A program made the translations under genes and the position numbers. Source: Cucumis sativus (Eukaryota > Streptophyta > Magnoliopsida > Cucurbitales > Cucurbitaceae). Taken from it: a stretch of 64,000 nt of DNA. The notes under the pieces are model-generated. The model made no database searches. It was not told where the DNA came from and saw only the letters and a list, made by a program, of their open reading frames with translations. This document shows positions 17,018 to 27,604 of this stretch, one piece after another. The stretch is from NCBI RefSeq assembly GCF_000004075.3, contig NC_026661.2, positions 11,870,307 to 11,934,306 of the forward strand, in the 5' to 3' direction. The stretch's first letter is position 1. Every line of letters begins with the position of its first letter.

Positions 17018-18129
17018 ATCCCCACTTGAAGTTCTTTTACTAATTAGTCCCCCGCTTGAAATTTTCTTAAAATATTTTCATCGAAGAGTGTCTATTCATA
17101 TGATACTATGCTTAAGTAAAGGTGCATATTGGCTTGAACCTTTACGTAGTAACAATAGTTTAGATTATTGTAAAGTAACTCGTAGATTTGAACTGTACTT
17201 CTAATAAAATTGCACACATAGCATTATTCGAGTGAAGTTCTAAAATTGTCTGTGCTTTATGGCCTTACACGTATATCTCAGTTTAGTGAATGCTCTAGGA
17301 ATTTGCCTAGAATTCATAGGAAGTGGCCCTCACTTTCACATCCACAAAGGTGAATCTATCAAGAGTAATCCTGTAGCTAGATACCCTACTTGATTTCAAG
17401 TATAGAATTCATTAAAAACTAAGTTCAACCTTTTCATACTCTTCAAGATGTCATGCTAATCTTTCAATCATAAGAATGAAACTTCCGTGTATTTAGCATG
17501 ATGCTCATCATATCACTTGAGATTAGTTGTTACCCATTAAACTTGTTTCTTGGGATCTTCAGTCTTTCAAGTTGGGTTTACCTCACAAGATTAGGTCTGT
17601 TGGTAAATCTACATAGTAAGCCTACATCGTAAGTTATGTCTAGTCTAGTGCAATCAACAACATACCTCAAACTACCTGTGATACTAGCGTGCTTGGATTG
17701 GTTAACACTAACCAGTGTTTTTATACAATTTAACACTAGAGTCATAGGATGTACAAGCTGGTTTGCTTTCAAAATAGTTATACTTCTTTAATTAGGATCT
17801 TTTATAGGTAACGAGATTGATCTAAGAAAGTTTCGTTTTCAGTTCTAGTTATTTTGATTCCTAGTCACATTCACTTCTCCTAGGTCTTTCATGTCAAAAT
17901 TTGCACTCAACATTGATTTAACATCGTTTATGACGTGCAAGTTTGATCCAAAGATTAACATGTCATCTACATATAAGCATATGATAGTGCATAAGTCTTT
18001 CTCAGTCTTATTGTAGATACATTTGTTAATCTCATTTAATTTGAATACTTTAGTTATGATTAGATTATCGAACTTTTCGTGTTATTGCTTAGGATCTTGT
18101 TTTAAGCTATAGAGGGATTTATGTAATTT

Positions 18130-18442
18130 ACAAAACGGTAATAAAAACGTTTGATTCTTTAATTTATGCGATAAAGATCATTTTATTTATTACATCTCAT
18201 CTCGCCTAAGATGTCAGCATGTGAGGGGAGATATTCTAGCATTTTGCATACTTAGTACTATGGCGTAGTTATTATCAATATCACATAATTGAAAACTATA
18301 TTGCGTAGGACTCTTACGACTATCATTCACATAGCTAGTCCTATCACTTATCACATAACAGTTATCACATCGTATAGTGTTATCACATAATACTTATCCC
18401 ATCGCATAGTATTATTGCACGTAAAGAATTTTTCATTCAACA
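18130..18442 (-). repeat. Partial copia LTR (5' side)
   Basis: Matches 16694-17017 with substitutions throughout and ends at the homologous CAACA terminus. The part internal to the element has been deleted, so the fragment abuts RT coding sequence. Confidence 0.7.
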
Positions 18443-19240
18443 CTGACCTTTACGTTTGAAATGACTTTTTTATACTTAAAAAAGAAATGTATTTTTAAGG
18501 ACTTGAAAAGCATGTCCAAACAGATTTCTAGTAAAGATAGAACGTGGACTCTAAACTCTCAAGTGTTCGAGTAGGAAGGCTTTAGACCTTACATTCTCTT
18601 ATTCCTCGACAGAAACCAACAAAGAAAACTACACTTAAAAACCTAATTCTGCTCCTCAACTTGGTATCCCACACCATGTTGAATCGCATTTTAATTCTTC
18701 ATATTTTAAGTAGACGTATAATTTATTAACGAGTACAAATTTAGTCTGAATATATACATAATTTGATTGTCCTGTCTAAAAATGCAATCAAAACTATAAT
18801 TTCATACCATTTTATGCAGATTATTAAAAGTAATTAACGAAGAACTGATTACACTTGTATTCATATAGAAACAGTTACTGATCTTAACTACGTTCAGCTT
18901 GTTGATTTTCCTTGTGGTTGTAAATCATCTCTTAACTTCCATCCAATGGTGCAACAAGAGAAGCTGAGGTTTTTTTTTCTTTTCTTTTCTTGATCACCTT
19001 TGTTCTTAGTTTGTTTAACTTAGTTGCCAAATCACACAATCCCATCAAATTTTTACTAAGTTTCATGCCAATATTCCATCAATCGGCGTGTACTGCCAAA
19101 TCTAGAAATAAATAAAATAGTATGGATAGATAGAAAGATTCCATTTTAAAACAAGAATGGTCGACACAGATTTGAATGCTTTTTCTCCCAAAAAGTAATT
19201 AAGCTTCATCACACTTGAAACCGTCATTCTGGAATTTCAG
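18443..19240. other. Intergenic DNA between the copia element and the next DEFL gene
   Basis: No gene seen up to about 19140. From about 19140 the sequence becomes homologous to the region upstream of the DEFL copies at 15626 and 23991, marking the start of the duplicated block. Confidence 0.45.
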
Positions 19241-19418
19241 TAACATACCCATGTGATTAATTTTTCTGTTACAATAGCCAAAGCATAGCTGTTTATTCCT
19301 TAAAGGCATAAGATTTTCAATAAATTACATTAAAACAAATGATGCGTTTCACAGAATATAATAATGGGGAGGAACCGAAATCCAAGTATTCAAGTGTAGT
19401 GAAAGTGGAGCTAAAGGA

Positions 19419-20220
19419 ATGGGGGGAGAAGGATTAAGAAAGCTCACAGTTGTGGTGCTCATCTTCCTAGCCTTTGCTTCTGGTAATTTGATCCTCCTGC
19501 TTGTTCATGGTTTATGCCTTAGGACTCTGAAGAGCGAAATTAGATCTATATGTATTACTAATCAAAGAATTAACCTGCATTGCATGTATTTGTTTATTTT
19601 ATGAAACGTTGAGCAAAACTTTTTTTCCTTTGATTTATTTTACTGCTAGAAATGGATTATAATCTTTTTTAAGTAGATACATAGTTTGATACTCGGATTG
19701 GAATTTGCAACATCTACAAAAGATTTTGGTTGAAGTTGTAGTAAAACTTTTTGGTTGATAACGTAAAAAGAAGATTGTTGATTGTATGAATGAATGTGTG
19801 TTATTGTTACTGTGAATAAAGTCCAAACAATGAGAATTGATATTGAATGTAAAGAGCTATAAGGCAACCAAATGTTTCGAGTTTACTTGAATCCTTTTCT
19901 CTCAAGATCTCTTTGGAGCCATAATTCACTCACCAAGTGTTTCTTCTTTTCCATTAATCCCTCTGTGTTTAAAACCAAAATAGCATAGAAAATGCTCTAA
20001 CTAACGACTAATATATCTCTAATGACATTCTTATCATACTGTTACAGGCTGGATGGTGGTGCAGACAGAGGGGCTGACTTGTTATAGACCGAGCACGGTG
20101 TTTCAGGGAACATGCAATACAGCTCAGGAATGTGCTATAGTTTGTTTTTATCAAGAGGGGTGGGATGATGGGTTTTGCTCGGCTGATAAATGCGTCTGTA
20201 CAAAGCAATGCTGCTGCTAA
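19419..20220 (+). CDS. Defensin-like cysteine-rich secreted peptide (copy 2)
   Basis: Two exons, 19419-19482 and 20048-20220 (237 nt, 78 residues), joined in phase 1 by a GT-AG intron of 565 bp. Exon 1 is a hydrophobic signal peptide (MGGEGLRKLTVVVLIF...). Exon 2 starts with GWMVVQTEG and then gives the mature peptide. Its cysteine pattern includes C-x5-C-x3-C and C-x4-C-x-C-x3-C, with a gamma-core-like GFCSADKC, as in CS-alpha-beta plant defensin-like peptides. The C-terminus is QCCC, so two cysteines follow the usual eighth; an extra disulfide or dimer is possible. Signal exon plus peptide exon is the standard DEFL layout. The likely role is secreted defence or signalling; the target is unknown. 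Confidence 0.85.
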
Positions 20221-22950
20221 GTTCAGGCATCAATGGGTTTGGATATTACCACTGTTCTTGCTTTCTTACTCCCTCATGAATAAAATAACCTCCTGCCATT
20301 CTAATCAAACACACAAGTCTACTCCTTAAGGTTTTGGCTCCATCCTCCATCTTCCAAGTTTAGGACACCACATTTTCTATAAATCTAGAACACAAAACGA
20401 CAAAGACACGTTTACAACAGAAAATTTAATGTTAATAGGTTGATGCATTTATATGCTTAAAAGGTTAAATAGTTATTAATTATTGTCATAATTTTTTTTA
20501 ATGTACTCAACAACTATTCTATGCATGTCCACTATATTTGATTTGTGTTAAACACGGATATGCTAACCAAACTAAAGTTTGTGTTTCTTATCATTGATCT
20601 AAATTGAATAACTACACTACATCAATTGTTAGCTAAATACTCGAGCTTTTATGTGCTATGATGTCATATTAGACCAAATAGAGATTTCATCGAAAAAATT
20701 ATTTTAGTCTAAACCTTATGCGTTGAGATATATCTAAATTATTTAGGCCATGTTTCATAATCATTCGAATTTTAATAATCGTGTGTGGTTTCTCTCAATT
20801 TTGTTTATCATAGAAGGAAACATTTGATTTTCTTAACCAACTCCTCGCAAATGGAAATATAATTTTTAAAACCCTAGGCCTCAATGGATAATGATTCGTT
20901 TTCTATTTTTGAAATTTATGTATGTTTCTTACCAATTTTCTTTGCATAGCTTTTACTTTTTTTTCTTTTAACAAGCTATATATTGAAGCTCAGTCAAATT
21001 TAAGAACAGAAACGACCCAAAAGGAGCATTCATCCAAAAGTTGACTGCTAGTATTCTTCTTTAGAACTTCAATGCAGCATTATAAACCTATTTCAAAGGA
21101 TATATAAAGTGTATTCATTGACTGCTGGAGTTTGCAATGCCAAGAAATGAAATATTAAACCAAATTTGTCTTTTTTCCGCTCAACATACTTCCACTTTGT
21201 TGAGACTTTATTTGAAGATAATGTCAATACGATACATCTCACACTCTACTCATTGATGACACCTTCAACTTTCTAAGTAAACTAACTGCTAAAATGTGCG
21301 TATTTTACCTTTAATTTACTACACGGTCTTGAATATGATTTTATTAGATTTGAAACAAAACGAGTCTAAATATGCCCAAAGAAGTCAGTCCCCATTTATG
21401 CTTTAAAAAGAGGGAAGAAAAGGCAAAACAATGCAAGGTAGAGCGCAGTGCACTCTCCTAAGCACTCTAGAACGCAGAGCTAGCTAGCTGCATTGCCCTA
21501 GATGCTCTAGACTTGAGAAGAAAATCTTAAGCAATGCAGCTGCATTTCGAATCAAAAGCTTGCATCTAACCATGTGTTTGTTTAACAACGCTCTCGGTTA
21601 ATTTTGAAAAGTGTTTTCTATATAATCTTCTAGGATTTTAGTTGCAGATTACAATCAATCAGACCACAAAATTCAGAGCTTTAGAGAGAGTTTTTAGTCT
21701 AGAAAAAGCGAGGAAAGTTGGAGGTTCGTTTCATAGTTGCTTGAGATCCTGAGGTGCAAATCAAGGCAAAATTGACAGACTTCAATAGTGGAGATTGGTT
21801 TTCTTCATTCTCTTTTACTTTTCTTTGCTTAGCATGGCATGGGAGTACTTTTGTAGCAATGATGTGTGGTTAAAAACATTCTAGTTCTAGGGTGTTGATG
21901 AACTTATTTATAGATTTATGAACTTATTCAATGGATGTTTCTTTTCAATATTATTATTGTTTTTTAATTACATTGATATTGATCCTACATATATGTTAGA
22001 TTAAGTGTTCAATTCTTGCTCTTAATTCTATGCTTCTTAAATTGTGTTATCAATCAATTATTTATCATTTAAAGATTTCATATTAATAATAGAAACCGAT
22101 AGACTTTTATCACTATCTATAAATACCACTAATAGAAAAATATCAGTGTTTATCAATGTCTATTATTGATATAATTTGAAAATATTATTATATATTGTAA
22201 ATATTTTGTCAAATTTGCTATTTTTGACTAATCTTCTTATCTTTATTTGTTTTTTCTTTTATTTAAAAATCAAAATCTTGTTATAAGTCTAATTTTTCGA
22301 ATATAATCAACACAATTCTTAAAAAGATAAAAGTTTAATTTGCAAATTTGATCTCCAAAGGATACTTGATCTCTTAACCGTTTTACTATAACTTGATTCT
22401 TGCATTTACAGAAACAACATGTTTTTGGTCATCACTAACCAAAATACTCAGTTTACCTATAAAATAAACTTAAACTAAAACTACCAGGTGAGCACTAACT
22501 TTACTTCAATAATCATCCCCTTTCAAACAAAAAGATATTAAGAATAAAGATAGAAATATATGTTGTTTGAAAGAATAATATACAACATATATTTCTTTTC
22601 ATGATTTAATAAAAACTGCGATGGAACGCATTGATTTCAACATTTCCTTGAAAAAGATGAAAAACATTCAAACCTGCATGGTAAAAAATATTTGGAAGAA
22701 AACAAACACAATAGTTGAAAGCTAAATAGTTAACTCTTCACATGTTGAGAAGAAAAAAATTGACATGGGAAATATAAATAATAAATCTAAAGAAAAATAG
22801 AAAAAGTATGGAAAGTGATATCAATAAATAAGGAAAATGTCCAAATAATAGCATTTAGTATAGAAAGAAATATTTCATTTCAAATTGATATTCCCCCAAC
22901 AGATTCAGTTTTATTTTTTGCCCAAAATGGTAGACTTCTACACTTTGAAT
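20221..22950. other. Intergenic region with possible LTR-retrotransposon leader
   Basis: 20221-21380 shows no gene. A short stretch at 21430-21530 has many repeated GCACTCT/GCTCTAGA-like words. About 21600-21960 (including TTGCTTAGCATGGCATGG and a later TTGATGAACTTATT stretch) resembles the untranslated leader region of plant gypsy elements, but I found no LTR pair or coding sequence. The rest to 22950 is AT-rich and blank. Confidence 0.35.
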
Positions 22951-22951
22951 A

Positions 22952-23092
22952 CGTGACAGAAATGCATATGATTATTTTATCATAATAAGGCAAAAGGGAG
23001 CTATCCCATCCCAAAAGCTAGAGGAATAATTTACTAATTTGTTGAAGAAAACATTAAAATGAAAGGAAATGAGGTAGTCACAATATATAAAA
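22952..23092 (+). promoter_or_regulatory. Promoter of DEFL copy 3
   Basis: Contains the family-wide upstream block (AGAAATGCATATGATTATTT, 22958-22977, followed by TATCATAATAAGG) and a TATATAAAA box at about 23084-23092. The box lies about 75-80 bp before the ATG at 23167. Confidence 0.6.
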
Positions 23093-23166
23093 GCTAGGGG
23101 TATTGACTCCTAAGCAGGGCATTGGAATTAAAGTACAAGAAACTGAAAGATTAAGAAGAGAAAGAC

Positions 23167-23462
23167 ATGGCAGGAGGATGGAAAAAACTCACATTTGTGG
23201 CATTTATCTTTCTGCTAGCCATTGCTTCTGGTACTCAATCTGATGCCATTATTTCATGTCATTTCCACAATAAAATGTTGTGTTGTTGTTACTTGCAGGA
23301 TGGATGATGGTGGAGACGGCAGGAAAGATTTGCTTCAAGCAAAGCCGGTCGTTCAAGGGAAAGTGTATTTCAAATGATGAATGTGTTAAAGCTTGCGATA
23401 CCGACATGTGGTATGACGGATTTTGCTCGAATGGTTTATGCATTTGTACCGTCATTTGTTGA
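23167..23462 (+). CDS. Defensin-like cysteine-rich secreted peptide (copy 3)
   Basis: Exons 23167-23230 and 23299-23462 (228 nt, 75 residues) with a very short 68-bp intron. The signal peptide begins MAGGWKKLTFVAF. The mature part follows GWMMVETAGK and has exactly eight cysteines in a plant-defensin-like order: C-x5-C-x3-C in the middle, then GFCSNGLC, C-x-C and a final Cys as the last residue. The Cys4-Cys5 loop is longer here (nine residues) than in copy 5 (three). The intron phase (1) matches the other copies. Likely a secreted defence or signalling peptide, intact by sequence. Confidence 0.88.
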
Positions 23463-23990
23463 CTTTGTCATGATCATGTTATAACAGTTTTAATCTGGTA
23501 TAAAATTGACCGAAGTTGTTATCTTTGAAATGAATAAATAAGTATGTTGATCGCTGCTGTTCAACTATGGTAGCCATGCACATGTTTACACACGTAGCTT
23601 CCTCTTCCATCTCCTATTTCATCATTTTCTCTCAACTTAAAAAGGAACTTTAAGTTTCATGTCAATATTCCATCAAATATCAGTGTGTACCGCCAAAACA
23701 AGAAATAAATAAAATAGTATAGAAAGAAAGATTTCCTCTTACATCAAGAATGACCAACACGGGTTTGAATGCTTCTTGTTCTTCTCCCATAACAAGAGGT
23801 AAGCTTCATCATATTCGAAACTATCACTCTGCATTTCTGTAACAGAAATCCATGTGATTATTCTATTATGATAGCCAACGCGTAGTTCATTCCTTAATTA
23901 GAAGGCATTAAAAAGAATGAGGCGCTTCACAGGAATGGGGAATCGACATCCAAGTATTTAAAGTGTAGTGAATGTGAAGAGATAAAAGGA

Positions 23991-24100
23991 ATGGCAGGAG
24001 GAGGATTAAGAAAGCTCACATTTGTGTTGTTCATCTTCTTGACCCTTGCTTCTGTAATTTGATCCTCCTGCTTGTTCATGGTTTATGCCTGAGCCAATTT
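23991..24100 (+). pseudogene. DEFL copy 4: signal-peptide exon only
   Basis: ATG at 23991 opens a signal exon (MAGGGLRKLTFVLFIFLTLAS) nearly identical to copy 2. The start of the intron (GTAATTTGATCCTCCTGCTT and on) is also nearly identical to that of copy 2 at 19483. One G is missing at the donor, so exon 1 is 63 nt where the family has 64. That would break the phase to any second exon. No cysteine-rich exon is found before hAT transposon sequence begins near 24180. It is a recent duplicate of copy 2, truncated by deletion or insertion. Confidence 0.8.
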
Positions 24101-24179
24101 AGATGGAAAAGTATTACTAACCAAATAATTATTTTATAGATTATTCAGGAACACGTTTTTCTTTGACTTATAAGTTTTA

Positions 24180-26160
24180 TGTAAGCATATACTAAGATGC
24201 ACGGACACCCACATGCGTTTTATATAAGAGAGTTTGGTTTATAAGTTTCATATGATTAGATACTAGGATGCACGGACACCAATATGCGTCAAGTGACATG
24301 TCACAGCGATACGTCCAATTTTTAAAAAGGTACTAAGACAACATGTTAGAGATACGTAATTTTTTTTTAAAAATAATATCCATAATAATACTTGTAGATA
24401 AATTAGGAGTATGAGTTAGAACATAATAATACATCTTTAAAACATAAATAAAGAGTACATTAGTTGTCCAAGTTCATTAAAATGTTTCAAACTACGATAC
24501 AAAATGTAAAGACTAAAGTAGAAGCTTAAAACAACATTCTCAAACTTGGATAGCATCTTCATCCTCATTATTCTTAGCCTCATTTCCACTGGGACAACTA
24601 CGTACCATCATCAGTGAAAATTGTTGCCTCTAAATCTAGTTCATCCAATGAATAAATTGTCCACTTCAAGCATCCCAACATCTTCAAAAGAATCTCCAGC
24701 AATATCCCATAATTTCATCTCCCATTGTGAATGTTATGGAGGTTTTCTTGACAAATTGAAATTACTACGAACATATATCAAATCATCTGCACGTTGGGGT
24801 AGCAACTTGTTTCGCCTAACTTAATTAATAAACAAATACGTGCTCCAACTTTTCTCACAAGAAGGTCGACCCAATAGCTTAAAAGTAATTGATTGAAGCA
24901 TTCAATGGATAAACACCATGCATACCCCAACCAATCATATTGTCACGTGTAAAGTTTTGACCCAAAAAATAGCCCCTAAAATTGCGCCAATACATGCCAC
25001 GACTCCTTTAGCAAGGCCCAGGAGTAACCCCAACGTGGTCCCAAGACAGCCCAAGGGTGACCACGACATATGCCCACAGCACTGGCAGGCACCTATCGAG
25101 GACAACTCACAGGCCTCGCATGTGCTAGAACACTCTAGAAGGCTATTGTGACGGTCAGGAAGTGTCATGAAAGATCTAGTCCTCTCTAGAATGTTCTAGG
25201 CTTACTTGTAATGTACTAAATGATCTTGTAACCTCTAGAAACTCCCTTGGCCGACCTTCTAAGGCCCAAGGTCGGTGGGAAAGGGCTATAAATACTTGGG
25301 GAGGGCCTCATTTATACCAAGCCTTGCAAACCTTGCAAATTGGCATGTTCTAGCCAAGCAAGGTCACCTTGCCTAACCTAGTCTTCTTGTCCATGGCATC
25401 CCATGGCAAGAGACAACATATTTGTACCCAAATGTGTATTTATCTATTCTTGGAATGTAATGTATCAATCCCAAGATGTATCCATCCAAGCTCCCTTATT
25501 CTTCCAACCTCTCTCATGTCTTGCAACCAACCTAATTACTTCCGCTGCAACACGTTAACGTAGTGCTTGGCACACTACTCCTTCCCGAAAATGCTTACTT
25601 GGCTATGTGGGCATTATAGTTAGCAAAGTGCCACACGTATGGTTAGCTTCAGACTCTAACCACGTGACAATATGCAACCCTCATTATACCTCGCCATAGT
25701 AATAACCTAGCTAAATACCTAAATTGTGATTCAATAAGTTAGCATGCACCTTTGCAGTTAGGAGCAATGTCAATAATCATTTGAATCAATTAGGGCCTAA
25801 CTTCATTAACCACATGCATCCTTCAATAAATTTGCAATAAATATTTATCTTTGACCTCACCCGAGGGATCCACTACTTTTAAAAACATTGGTTTACTATC
25901 TAAAGTTGCCATAAAATTTATCAAATGTCTCCTTTGTGAGTCACTCCAACCATCATTTACAATATGACACGGTTTCCCTTCCTTGTATCTTTAATGGGTT
26001 GTAACAAATCTCTGAAGAAGAGTGGTTCTCAACAAATTATATCTAGGAGGCAAATATCAAGAGCCAATAAATTGTTTGAAGAAAAAGTGAGTTTACCTAG
26101 AATGAATTTCTAGCTAAATGAAAAAGGCAATCTTGAAGAATAAAACATTCGTGCAATAAA
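24180..26160 (-). mobile_element. Degenerate hAT-superfamily transposon with DUF659/transposase debris
   Basis: Minus-strand translation of 25690-26100, with a few stops, reads through a DUF659-type block (YLPPRYNLLRTTLL, then GWSDSQRRHLINFMA, then MFLKVVDPSGEVKDK), typical of plant hAT transposases. The downstream part (24540-24940) carries the acidic C-terminal remnant (LWDIAGDSFEDVGMLEVDN). The gene is split by the solo LTR at 24941-25669. The left flank (24183-24300) has two copies of an about 65-bp unit around GATGCACGGACACC, which could be subterminal repeats. Ends and target duplication were not resolved. Confidence 0.7.
24941..25669. mobile_element. Solo LTR inserted in the hAT remnant
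   Basis: A 729-bp block that begins TGTCACGTG and ends CACGTGACA, so its ends are short inverted repeats with TG...CA termini. Direct ATAT flanks at 24937-24940 and 25670-25673 form a 4-bp target-site duplication. A CTATAAATA box near 25287 would serve as the LTR promoter on the plus strand. The hAT coding remnant resumes on both sides. No internal retrotransposon sequence is present, as expected after LTR-LTR recombination. Superfamily is unresolved; the TSD length and LTR features suggest gypsy. Confidence 0.8.
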
Positions 26161-26164
26161 CGAA

Positions 26165-26440
26165 CACTACACGAAATTTGGCCTTTAATGTCGGTTTAAA
26201 ACCGACATTAATGGCCTTTAGTGTCAGTTGGCAACCGACATCTATGCTAGCGTTATTAAAGGCCTTTAGTGTCATTTTTTCTTTGATGTCGGTTTAAAAA
26301 TGACATCAAATACCTCATTAATGTCGGTTTAGAAACCGACATTTTTATGGTGTTATTAAAGATCTTTAGTGTCGGTTGGCTTTAAAACCGACATTAAAGA
26401 GGCCAGCAATGTCGGTTTAAGAGGACATTAAAGCATTGGT
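26165..26440 (+). mobile_element. CACTA (En/Spm) transposon end
   Basis: Starts CACTACACGAAATT, close to the canonical CACTACAAGAAATT terminus. It is followed by at least six subterminal copies of a TAATGTCGGTTTAAAACCGA-type unit, several of which are themselves inverted repeats (for example 26187-26212). This is the layout of transposase-binding subterminal repeats of plant CACTA elements. The matching right end and a transposase gene were not found, so the element is truncated or extends into unrecognisable sequence before 27604. Confidence 0.75.
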
Positions 26441-27604
26441 TTTTAGTCCATTTTTACAAATTTATTTTTATTTAATTGTTGCATTATTAACCATTTTTTA
26501 TAAACCAACATTGGTTCGTGTAGATAAATATTTTTTTGTCTCACCCCAACAAATCAACAAAATTAATATTCATTTAGAAACTATAATATTTGTCTTTTAC
26601 ATGTGTATACAAAAAATGAAATCTTAATAGTGTATTTATGCATATATTTTACAATAGTGCATGAAAAAAGATCCTAATACATGATTTAAATAAGAAATCT
26701 TGAACGCCTTCTCAGTCTTCAATCTTCAACGATTGTCTGGTTGTCTACACAATTACTTAGCAACTTCAATATATTTAGATCAATCAACAATCATTCTACA
26801 AACAATATTAAAATAAATAATTTGATCTTTATAATTCTAATAAGGCAACTTTTTTAAAAAAAATGTGGCATCCTAGCAACTTTAATGCACTAAATATTTC
26901 AATGGTTAGAGCTAACCTTCCCTATGTTCACGACCATAAATCTTACACGTCTGATGTTATAAATATCTCTCTCTAACGTAATGTAGCTTCCTTCCTACAT
27001 TATTAATAACATATACCTTCTTTTATACAGATCAACAAAAATTCACCTAGAAACACACATCCGCCTTGTCAAGTTAAAAGTTAAAAAACTTTGCTTCCAA
27101 ATGGATTACAGAAATTAGCATTGAGGACAACCAAATCACCAATGGAGATCCAACGGTTAGATGTGAAAATACGAACCACAATCGACAATATTTAAGTTAT
27201 AAAGAAGAGGGCATCAAACAATTAATTGCATTGATCTAAATGCATGCACATAAAAGAAAAACATCACAAGACCTACATCCAATTAACTAAAGATGAACAA
27301 AAGGCTTTAGGCTTTGTAGCTTTTGTAGTTAATGTGAAGACAAGAAAATATTAAGGAGTACAGAAAATTTTTTGGAGCCTCTATACATAGACTGAGGAAC
27401 CCATAATCAATCCTTCTAAGTTCTTAGTGCAATAAGTTAGAGAGAAAGGAAAAAAATAAAAGAGATGAGAGTACCATTCACGGTAACATTTCAAGCATGA
27501 GGTGATTGCAATTACATAAAGAACGGTAACAGCTTTATGATTTTTATCTTTAGTATCAATAACACCTCTATGAAGTTGTAATAGAGAGGGGTAAATAAGC
27601 CACT
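26441..27604. other. Unassigned DNA between the CACTA end and the solo LTR
   Basis: AT-rich, with no recognisable gene. A minus-strand frame (27381-27620) has a plausible amino-acid mix but no motif I can name. It may be internal CACTA sequence. Confidence 0.35.

Larger units (their letters stand above)
16113..18442 (-). mobile_element. Truncated Ty1/copia retrotransposon (minus strand)
   Basis: A full-length LTR (about 16113-17017, TGTT...AACA) and a partial second LTR (about 18130-18442) are direct repeats. They share the long block around GGAGATATTCTAGCATTTTGCATA. Between them is minus-strand pol debris with reverse transcriptase (CKLHKSLYSLK, then the YVDDML active-site motif near 17968) and a C-terminal RT/RNase H part (GSLRYVVDCTRLDITY, around 17650). 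A purine-rich tract (AAGTGGGGA) adjoins the inner LTR end at 17017, as expected for a polypurine tract on the minus strand. Gag, protease, integrase and the start of RT are missing, and RT runs directly into the broken right LTR. I see no target-site duplication. Defective. Confidence 0.85.

Noticed and set aside
24918..25168. Overlapping frames of 77 codons on both strands
   Set aside because: They lie inside the solo LTR and have no homology; the GC-richer LTR sequence simply lacks stops.
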